From contig JAJYBW010000140.1 in NCBI GenBank assembly GCA_021778815.1, positions 1 to 8,446 on the forward strand: a stretch of DNA of 8,446 bases, given 5' to 3'. Of the stretch, positions 1 through 5,649 are shown one piece after another. How positions within the stretch are numbered: position 1 is the stretch's first letter; every line of letters begins with the position of its first letter. Below the pieces are notes generated by a model. That model saw only the letters and a program-made list of their open reading frames with translations. It was not told the DNA's origin and made no database searches. The DNA is from Acidobacteriota bacterium (GTDB taxonomy: Bacteria; Acidobacteriota; Terriglobia; Terriglobales; Acidobacteriaceae). Both the position numbers and the translations under genes were made by a program.

Positions 1-1
1 G

Positions 2-928
2 TGGATCACGAACGTGCTGGCGACCAGCGGCACAGCCTTCACCGAGGCGCAGGTGCGGCTGCTGGGCCGGCATACGCGGCAGGTGGTGGTGAACTTCGAT
101 CCGGACACGGCCGGCGCGAACGCGGCGGAAAAGTCCATCGCGCTGCTGATTGAAGAGGGCTTCAGCGTCAAAGTGGTGACACTGGAAGGTGGGCTGGATC
201 CTGACCGCTACGTACGCGAGAGAGGAACGCCGGCCTATATTGCAGCCCTGCGCGGGGCACGCCGACACAGCGATTATTTGATTGAGCGGGCACGCACGCT
301 GTTTCCTCCGGTCACGCCGGACGCGAAAGTGAAGGCGCTGAATTTTCTGTTGCCGCACATGCAACATATTCCCAGCCGAATCGCGCGCGATGAGTTTGCG
401 GCGGATGCGGCCCAGAAACTCGCCATCGACTCGGCATTGCTGCGACAGGAGTTGAAGCAGGCGGCTTTTGCCCGGCGGACGGATGTTCGATCGAGCGCGT
501 CAACAGCGACGGGATGGAGCGAGGCGGAAAAATTGCTGTTGCGCGCATTGACGTTGCCTGCCGGTCAACCAGCACGGGAGCGGGCGAGGCAGCTTATCTC
601 GGAGGAGCCATCGTTATGCGAAGGACTGTCGGCTTCGGCGCTGCTGTCTGCACTTGTGGAGGCAGAGTCAATTTCAAATCCGTTTGACTTGGCGCCGAAT
701 GAGGCCAGCCGGCATCTACTGGCGGCTGCGTTAATGCATGGAAATCAGGAAATCCTGCCGGAGCAAGTGGAGGACGCGTTTCACTCCCTGCGCCATAGCC
801 GGTTGGAACAGCGTCAACGCGAATTGCGTCGTTCGCTAGCAGAGGCAGAACTTCGCAATGACACCGAGGTGGTGCGGGAGTTGATGAACGAGAAAATCGC
901 GCTCGACCGGCTGTTGCGAGAGGGCTGA
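2..928 (+). CDS. dnaG: DNA primase DnaG, C-terminal part (5' end outside window)
   Basis: DnaG lays down the short RNA primers for DNA replication and is recruited to the fork by the DnaB helicase. The visible part is open from the first in-frame codon at base 2, reads WITNVLATSGTAFTEAQ, and matches the second half of the TOPRIM core. It continues into NFDPDTAGANAAEK, where the metal-binding DxD is encoded at 98-106, then GLDPDRYVRERG. After that come a helical linker and a charged C-terminal helical segment ending in LDRLLREG, typical of the DnaB-binding domain. By comparison with E. coli DnaG (581 residues, DxD near 345), roughly 300 residues are missing upstream: the zinc-binding domain and most of the polymerase domain. 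A GTG at 14 is not the true start, because the family sequence continues before it. No rpoD follows directly. The family assignment is secure. Confidence 0.95.
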   Translation, partial: WITNVLATSGTAFTEAQVRLLGRHTRQVVVNFDPDTAGANAAEKSIALLIEEGFSVKVVTLEGGLDPDRYVRERGTPAYIAALRGARRHSDYLIERARTLFPPVTPDAKVKALNFLLPHMQHIPSRIARDEFAADAAQKLAIDSALLRQELKQAAFARRTDVRSSASTATGWSEAEKLLLRALTLPAGQPARERARQLISEEPSLCEGLSASALLSALVEAESISNPFDLAPNEASRHLLAAALMHGNQEILPEQVEDAFHSLRHSRLEQRQRELRRSLAEAELRNDTEVVRELMNEKIALDRLLREG

Positions 929-997
929 GCTTCTCACCAGGCAATCCGCGCCGTAGTTGGGGGTGTTTGCGCGAATGATTCTGCCGTATTTGATCGT

Positions 998-1027
998 TTG
1001 ACCGTGCCTCGGGCGGATGCATAGACT
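998..1027 (+). promoter_or_regulatory. Candidate sigma70-type promoter
   Basis: TTGACC at 998-1003 matches five of six bases of the -35 consensus. TAGACT at 1022-1027, 18 bases further on, matches four of six of the -10. Transcription would start near 1034, giving a leader of about 30 bases before the TPR-protein gene. The site lies in the only gap between dnaG and that gene. The -10 match is mediocre, so this is a candidate only. I see no intrinsic terminator for dnaG in the same gap (929-1066). Confidence 0.35.
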
Positions 1028-1066
1028 AAAGTTGGTTCTCCACGGAAAGCGTATTAAGAAGTGGCC

Positions 1067-2923
1067 ATGCAGTCTAGACGCGAAATCGGTTCCAGCTTTC
1101 GGATTTTATTGAGTGCTCTCGCCCTTTCGCTGGTGTTGTCGGCATTCGCGGGCACAACATGGGGCCAAGCCTCCTCTTCACAGGATTCTTCTACTCCAGC
1201 GTCTCCTTCGCAGGAATTGTCTTCCCCGGGGTCCCCAAAGCAGTCCGGAGTTTCGTCGTCGAATCGCACCGAGTCAGGGGAAGCGGTTCCACTTCCAGAG
1301 GCGAACGTACCGCCGCGGCCCAATGTGGCAGCCATTGCGGCGATTCCAGCAGCCATCGATCCAACCGGGCCAACCATTTCTTTGGAGATTTCCGAGGCGA
1401 TGTTTGATGTGATGGCGGCCCTGAATACCTGCGGTTATAACGAGGGGCTGTCGATTTCCGATCCGCTGCGCCAGAAGGTGCGCGATGACATTGACCAGGC
1501 CCTGCAGCAGTCCGCAGCCGCGCGAGGCAGTCGGGACCGGCTTTGCAGTTTTATTCATAGCCATACCATGAATGGCGTCTCCATCAACCTGGCTGCATAC
1601 ATCTCGCTGGCCCTCTACCTGACGCCGCCGCCCTCGTTGACGACCAATGTCGGCGCATCCGATCTTCCCCCGGACGCAGCGACGCTGGTGGGTCTGGCTT
1701 CTCCGCTGCGAAATTTCTCTCAAGCTGTTGGGCTGCATGTGATTTGGGCGTTGAACCATCCGGCGTATGAGGCGCTGGCTAACAAGGTTCGCACTGCCAT
1801 GAATCAGATGCTGATTCAGACGGATCTGTATCTGAAGCAACCTCCCGTGACCAACGGCAATCGACGGTTTCTGGTCATCATGGATCCGATGATCGCACCG
1901 GGGGAGGAGAATGCCCGTGTGTATGGCGGCGATTACATTGTGGTTGCCTCGCCGACGAACGGCAAGATTGATATGAAGCCGGTGAAGCACACCTATTTGC
2001 GCTTCATCCTGGAGCCACTGATCTATGCTCGCTCGGACTCAATCAATCAGCTGCGGTCGATTCTGGCACTGGTGCAGCCCTCACCGCTGCCTTACATTTA
2101 CAAGAGCGATGTTCTCACCCTGGTGACGGAGTGCTTGATTCGGGCGATTGAAGCGCGCTCCATGGACACCGGAGTTCCTGTCTACAAAATTCCTGCGCAT
2201 GTCGATCGCAACCAGTTGGCGGCTGTCGACAAGCAAGAAAATGCGTATGAACATGCGGTGGCGCAAGTGCGCAATGACACCGTCCACAACGACATGATTC
2301 AGGGTTTTATCCTGACGCAGTATTTTTTCGACCAATTGCGAGGCTTTGACGAGAGCCCGAGATCGCTACCGCAGATGGTCGGCATCATGATTTACGGCAT
2401 GAACGTTGATATTGAGAAGCATCGTGTACAGGACATCGTGTTTGCCTCCCACACCGATCAGAACGTGGAAACTGCAGTGGCTCCGCAGTCGGCCGATCTG
2501 GATAACGCAGAAAATAAGCTGATCGCGGGGGATAGCGCCGCAGCAATCGCTCTGGCGCAACGATCTCTCGACCAGCACACCACCGATCCCGGAAGAGCCT
2601 ACTTCATCCTGGCGCGGGCCAACATTATGAGCGGGAAGATGGATGCCGCGGTCGAGGACTTCAATCAAGCGGCCAAAGTGTCTCACGATCTGCGGACGAT
2701 TGCATGGTCCCATATTTACCTGGGACGTCTTGACGATATGCAGGGGGATCGGAATGCAGCCGTCGCAGAATATCAGGCGGCGATGCAGTCTCGAGATGGC
2801 CGCCAGGATACAAGCCGGGCGGCTGAAGCGGGACTGAAGGCGCCCTTCGCACCTCCACAGGCGCAGCAAGGTTCGCACCGACAAGACGACTCCGGTGGCG
2901 ACGGAACCGACACTTCGCACTAA
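1067..2923 (+). CDS. Secreted TPR protein with degenerate metallopeptidase-like domain
   Basis: I do not recognise a named gene. The 618-residue product starts with a basic stretch and a hydrophobic segment (about residues 11-32), then TWGQA followed by Ser, a good signal peptidase I site. A Ser/Pro/Gln-rich linker runs to about residue 85. A large domain follows (about 100-465). It contains FLVIMDPMIAP, then YGGDYIVVASP from Y286, then H308-T-Y-L-R312 leading into FILEPL, and later TECLIRAIEAR with E355. This layout resembles gluzincin-type zinc peptidases (HExxH plus a distal Glu, as in DUF4932-like proteins), but the catalytic Glu and second His are replaced. The C-terminal part (about 476-590) is helical with TPR-like repeats (AYFILARANIMSGKMDAAVEDF), then a polar tail. 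ATG 1067 is preferred because AAGAAG lies just before it. GTG 1061, two codons earlier, is also possible; an in-frame stop lies at 1055. The likely role is as a periplasmic or extracellular interaction protein, which is inference. Confidence 0.85.
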   Translation: MQSRREIGSSFRILLSALALSLVLSAFAGTTWGQASSSQDSSTPASPSQELSSPGSPKQSGVSSSNRTESGEAVPLPEANVPPRPNVAAIAAIPAAIDPTGPTISLEISEAMFDVMAALNTCGYNEGLSISDPLRQKVRDDIDQALQQSAAARGSRDRLCSFIHSHTMNGVSINLAAYISLALYLTPPPSLTTNVGASDLPPDAATLVGLASPLRNFSQAVGLHVIWALNHPAYEALANKVRTAMNQMLIQTDLYLKQPPVTNGNRRFLVIMDPMIAPGEENARVYGGDYIVVASPTNGKIDMKPVKHTYLRFILEPLIYARSDSINQLRSILALVQPSPLPYIYKSDVLTLVTECLIRAIEARSMDTGVPVYKIPAHVDRNQLAAVDKQENAYEHAVAQVRNDTVHNDMIQGFILTQYFFDQLRGFDESPRSLPQMVGIMIYGMNVDIEKHRVQDIVFASHTDQNVETAVAPQSADLDNAENKLIAGDSAAAIALAQRSLDQHTTDPGRAYFILARANIMSGKMDAAVEDFNQAAKVSHDLRTIAWSHIYLGRLDDMQGDRNAAVAEYQAAMQSRDGRQDTSRAAEAGLKAPFAPPQAQQGSHRQDDSGGDGTDTSH

Positions 2924-2968
2924 AGCGAAGGATCCAGCAGCCTGGTTCGCTTGGTCACTTTCAAGCGA
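2923..2968 (+). promoter_or_regulatory. Two mutually exclusive hairpins upstream of rnc
   Basis: The segment TTCGCTTG (2946-2953) can pair in two ways. Upstream it matches AAGCGAA (2923-2929), a 7-pair stem that can continue with CCAG/CTGG (2934-2937 with 2942-2945) after a four-base bulge. Downstream it matches CAAGCGA (2962-2968), a 7-pair stem with an 8-base loop. Only one can form at a time. The first begins inside the stop codon of the TPR-protein gene and has no following T run, so it is not a classical intrinsic terminator. It may be an RNA processing or attenuation element for rnc, or chance. The pairing is seen directly; the function is inferred. Confidence 0.4.
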
Positions 2969-2985
2969 CTCAGCGAGGTGAGGCG

Positions 2986-3000
2986 TTCCTTGCGAAGGAA
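2986..3000 (+). promoter_or_regulatory. Small hairpin in the rnc leader
   Basis: TTCCTT (2986-2991) and AAGGAA (2995-3000) form a perfect six-pair stem around GCG. A further G2985-C3002 pair is possible if A3001 bulges. It sits about 95 bases before the rnc start codon and has no following T run. It is the third inverted repeat in this gap. It could be part of a structured leader, and function is unproven. Confidence 0.35.
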
Positions 3001-3079
3001 ACAGGCAGAACCTGGAAATTCTCCGCAAATATCGAGCGCCTGTCCAAGAACGCACTACACTGATCTCTATATTCACCTG

Positions 3080-3084
3080 AGGAG
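3080..3084 (+). promoter_or_regulatory. Ribosome binding site of rnc
   Basis: AGGAG lies 11 bases before TTG 3096. It decides the start: an in-frame stop (TGA 3078-3080) overlaps the site, and there is no ATG or GTG between that stop and the TTG. The spacing is slightly long. Confidence 0.6.
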
Positions 3085-3095
3085 ACGAAACGGCC

Positions 3096-4001
3096 TTGTC
3101 CAATCCCCGATCCGCCTCTCCCACCGAACGATCTGGACCTGCCAGGGGCGCTGACGATCCGGCTATTCTCCCCGCGAGTCGCCCCGGCCGCCGCGGCGAG
3201 TTGGAAAGGCTGCAACAGTTATTGGGGTATCAGTTTCGCCATCCTGCGTTGTTGGATCTTGCGCTGACCCACAGCTCGGTTGCCTATGAAGAGCAGACCA
3301 ACCAGGATCCGAGAGAGGACAACGAACAGTTGGAATTTCTGGGCGACGCGGTACTTGGCCTGGTAGTCACTGATCAACTTTTCCGCGCATATCCGGAATT
3401 CAGCGAAGGCGCATGGACACGCTTGCGGTCGCAGTTTGTCAGCCGTCCGCATTTGGCAGGTGTGGCACAGGCGATTGGCCTGGGGGAGTTTTTGCGGGTT
3501 GGCAAAGGGGAGGAAAAAAGCGGTGGCCGGAAAAAGCCTGCGATCCTAGCCAACGCGGTCGAGTCGGTGATTGCGGCCGTCTATCTGGATGGCGGAATGG
3601 AGCCAGCGGTGCAACTGGTGCGCACCTGGTTGCTGGATGAAACGATGGAAGCCGTCGTGGAGGCTGCGCGCGCTGGAGAGGTCGGCGACTATAAGTCCAG
3701 GCTGCAGGAGTATTCGCAGGCCCATGGGTTGGGTCAACCACGCTATCAGCTGACATCCGAGACGGGTCCAGATCATAGGAAGAGTTTCGTGGTGGAGGTA
3801 AAACTCCTGGACCCTTCTGCGGTTGAGACTACGGTTGCCTCAGCCGGCGGAACACGGAAGAAACATGCGGAACAGGAAGCGGCGCGGTTGGCGTTGCAGC
3901 ATCTGCGATCTTTGCAAACAGCCGAGCCCGCGGCTGTGACGGACGATTTGGGGACGGAAAAGCAGCTTCGCAAAAAAAAGCTGGCAGGGAAAGGGAAATG
4001 A
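3096..4001 (+). CDS. rnc: Ribonuclease III
   Basis: Rnc is a Mg2+-dependent endonuclease that cuts double-stranded RNA, including the rRNA precursor stems and structured mRNAs. The 301-residue product has an extra polar, Arg-rich N-terminal stretch (1-34). The nuclease domain follows (about 35-165), with the signature NEQLEFLGDAVLG (76-88) carrying E77, E80 and D84. E104 (SEGAW) and E139 (GKGEE) are in family positions, and so is E156 in ILANAVESVIAAVYLDGG. N153 occupies the place of E. coli D114. A double-stranded RNA-binding domain runs from about 198 to 269 (DYKSRLQEYSQ through GGTRKKHAEQEAARLALQHL), and then a Lys-rich tail. At 301 residues it is longer than E. coli Rnc (226) because of both extensions. 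TTG start, supported by AGGAG at 3080. It overlaps the next gene by ATGA. The leader has several inverted repeats, which may allow self-cleavage control as known for E. coli rnc. Confidence 0.95.
   Translation: MSNPRSASPTERSGPARGADDPAILPASRPGRRGELERLQQLLGYQFRHPALLDLALTHSSVAYEEQTNQDPREDNEQLEFLGDAVLGLVVTDQLFRAYPEFSEGAWTRLRSQFVSRPHLAGVAQAIGLGEFLRVGKGEEKSGGRKKPAILANAVESVIAAVYLDGGMEPAVQLVRTWLLDETMEAVVEAARAGEVGDYKSRLQEYSQAHGLGQPRYQLTSETGPDHRKSFVVEVKLLDPSAVETTVASAGGTRKKHAEQEAARLALQHLRSLQTAEPAAVTDDLGTEKQLRKKKLAGKGK
3974..3980 (+). other. A AAA AAG slippery heptamer at the end of rnc
   Basis: A run of eight A (3972-3979) followed by G encodes Lys-Lys-Lys near the C-terminus of RNase III. The last seven bases form A AAA AAG in the phase used by the classic E. 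coli dnaX -1 frameshift site. A -1 slip would be read through AGREREM into the overlapping lepB frame without a stop. A GGGGACGG stretch lies about 17 bases upstream, further away than the dnaX stimulatory site. The heptamer and frames are seen; real frameshifting is speculative. Confidence 0.35.
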
Positions 4002-4822
4002 CCGGCGACACCGAATCATCTCTCAATACCGGTTCAGCGACGATTTGTTCTGCGGAGCCGCCGGTTCCTTCTGCTCCCGCTCCGATGCGGATTCAGCATC
4101 ACCATGAAGTACTCATTCTGATTCAGACCACGCTGACGTTTCTGGTGAGTGCGTTGTTCGTTCTTACGTTTATTGCGCAACCCTATCGAATTCCATCTGG
4201 CTCGATGGAAGAAACGCTGCTCATTGGCGATTTTCTCCTGGTGAATAAAGTCGTTTTTGCGAACCCCGGTCCCTGGAGGCCGCTGCTGGCGTACGAACCT
4301 GTCAAGCGCGATGACATCGTTGTGTTTCACTATCCGATTGATGCTTCGATGTACCTGGTCAAGCGCGTGATTGGAGTGTCGGGAGACGAACTCCACCTGC
4401 ACCATGGTTTGGTCTATCTCGATGGGCGGCTGCAGCGCGAGCCATTTGCGCTCTATATTCCCAGCTACGCGAACCAGTTTCGCGACGAATTTCCCACTCC
4501 GACGTATACCGATCCTGGGGTGAGCAGTCGCTGGTGGATGGAGATGCAACGGAACGTCCACCAGGGTCAACTGGAGATTCCGGCAGGGCAATATTTTGTC
4601 CTGGGCGATAATAGAAATGACAGCCTGGATAGTCGCTACTGGGGACTGGTTCCCCGCCAGAATATTGTAGGGGAGCCTTTCCTGGTTTATATCTCGGTGG
4701 TTACCGCCAGCCGATCGGAAATCACGGGCCTTAGCAGTGGTAGACTGGCCCACGAAAGCGGATGGTGGAACGGTTTGGCTGGAGCAGTTCGCTGGAGCCG
4801 CATTTTTCATGTAATTCGTTAG
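3998..4822 (+). CDS. lepB: Signal peptidase I, first copy
   Basis: This membrane serine protease removes signal peptides from proteins exported by Sec or Tat, acting on the outer face of the inner membrane. The 274-residue product has a Pro/Ala-rich N-terminus, one hydrophobic segment (about 38-60), then the box-B motif RIPSGSMEETLLIGD with nucleophile S69. K122, the general base, lies in YLVKRVIGVSGD. The box-E motif GDNRNDSLDSRYWG (from G203) follows, and the tail ends RWSRIFHVIR. One membrane segment is visible, against two in E. coli LepB. A variable region lies between EPFALYIP and IPAGQYF. ATG 3998 overlaps the rnc stop, with AGGGA at 3986-3990, which suggests translational coupling. 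An internal ATG at 4085 (M30) would remove the Pro-rich stretch and is a less likely start. The catalytic pair is intact, so I expect an active enzyme. Confidence 0.95.
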   Translation: MTGDTESSLNTGSATICSAEPPVPSAPAPMRIQHHHEVLILIQTTLTFLVSALFVLTFIAQPYRIPSGSMEETLLIGDFLLVNKVVFANPGPWRPLLAYEPVKRDDIVVFHYPIDASMYLVKRVIGVSGDELHLHHGLVYLDGRLQREPFALYIPSYANQFRDEFPTPTYTDPGVSSRWWMEMQRNVHQGQLEIPAGQYFVLGDNRNDSLDSRYWGLVPRQNIVGEPFLVYISVVTASRSEITGLSSGRLAHESGWWNGLAGAVRWSRIFHVIR

Positions 4823-4834
4823 TCACTCGAAATC

Positions 4835-4839
4835 GGAGA
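4835..4839 (+). promoter_or_regulatory. Ribosome binding site of the second lepB
   Basis: GGAGA lies five bases before TTG 4845. The frame has a stop at 4812 and no ATG or GTG between it and the TTG. The next in-frame ATG encodes the Met beside the catalytic Ser. This makes TTG the only sensible start. Confidence 0.65.
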
Positions 4840-4844
4840 AACCT

Positions 4845-5633
4845 TTGGCCGGTCAGCAACTCGCGCAAGACGTACCCACCCCACAGCAATCAGAAACTCC
4901 GTTCGAGTTTTTTGCCTCCATCTGCACGGTGCTGGTGGTGGGGTTGTTCATCATCACGTTCGTATTCCAGAATTTCGAGATCCCATCTTCTTCGATGGAG
5001 AAGACGTTGCTGATTGGCGACCACGTACTGGTCGACCGGATCACCTTCGCACCTCCGACCCGCTGGGCACCCTTTATTTATTACCGCAACATTCGCCGCG
5101 GCGACATCATTGTTTTTTACAAGCCGGGCGAACCGAAACTGTTTTTGGTGAAGCGAGTGGTCGGAATTCCCGGCGATCACCTGCATTTGGAACACGGCAT
5201 TGTGTACTTGAATGGCAAACCGCAAGACATGCCGTTTGCCACGTTGCCTTCGGATGACGGCAATCCCAATGATGCCTACTATCCCTATCGGGACGATTTT
5301 CCCGCGGTGCCACCTCCGCCGGATTCCGACGTGACAGCGACGTGGGCGCTCGATTTACCAGGTCATGTTCAGAGCGGAGACCTGGTCGTACCGCCCGGAG
5401 ATTATTTTGCGATGGGAGACAACCGGCTCGTGTCCCTCGATAGCCGCTACTGGGGATTTGTGCCGCGGCAAAACATTCTGGGCCGACCGTTGTTCGTGTA
5501 CTGGTCGTTCATCACGTCAGAAGACCAGGTGAACAGGACATCCCTGGCGGATCACGTGGGCTTTATGGGACATGTCCTGCTTCACTTCTTCGACCAAACA
5601 CGGTGGCGGCGAACTTTCCATCGCATTCAATGA
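4845..5633 (+). CDS. lepB: Signal peptidase I, second copy
   Basis: This is a paralogue of the preceding gene with the same job, removing signal peptides at the periplasmic face of the membrane. The 262 residues contain a short cytoplasmic start, one membrane segment (about 22-41), EIPSSSMEKTLLIGD with nucleophile S50, FLVKRVVGIPGD with K103, and GDNRLVSLDSRYWGFVP (from G191). The tail RWRRTFHRIQ matches that of the first copy. The usual Asp-Asn after GDNR is Leu-Val here. A Pro- and Asp-rich variable segment (DDGNPNDAYYPYRDDFPAVP region) sits between the conserved blocks, where the two copies differ most. The residues before the active-site Ser also differ (QNFEIPSSS against QPYRIPSGS), so cleavage preferences may have diverged. 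It starts with TTG, 22 bases after the first copy, probably in the same mRNA. Both catalytic residues are present. Confidence 0.95.
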   Translation: MAGQQLAQDVPTPQQSETPFEFFASICTVLVVGLFIITFVFQNFEIPSSSMEKTLLIGDHVLVDRITFAPPTRWAPFIYYRNIRRGDIIVFYKPGEPKLFLVKRVVGIPGDHLHLEHGIVYLNGKPQDMPFATLPSDDGNPNDAYYPYRDDFPAVPPPPDSDVTATWALDLPGHVQSGDLVVPPGDYFAMGDNRLVSLDSRYWGFVPRQNILGRPLFVYWSFITSEDQVNRTSLADHVGFMGHVLLHFFDQTRWRRTFHRIQ

Positions 5634-5649
5634 TTTCGCAGAAGCCTTC

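Noticed and set aside
1274..1990. 238-codon minus-strand frame opposite the TPR-protein gene
   Set aside because: The translation is rich in Arg, His and Gln with no family signature, as expected for the antisense of a real GC-rich gene. The same holds for 2366-3124 and 4034-4810.
2923..2952. Intrinsic terminator after the TPR-protein gene
   Set aside because: The hairpin is followed by GGTCAC and not a T run, so it does not meet the usual pattern. It is listed instead as a possible regulatory structure.
3068..3073. TATATT as a -10 box for an rnc promoter
   Set aside because: No -35-like hexamer lies 16-18 bases upstream, and transcription would start at the ribosome binding site itself.
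2951..3154. Small plus-strand reading frame starting with TTG across the gap and the start of rnc
   Set aside because: It overlaps the well supported rnc start in another frame, has an Arg-rich composition typical of a shadow frame, and has no clear ribosome binding site.
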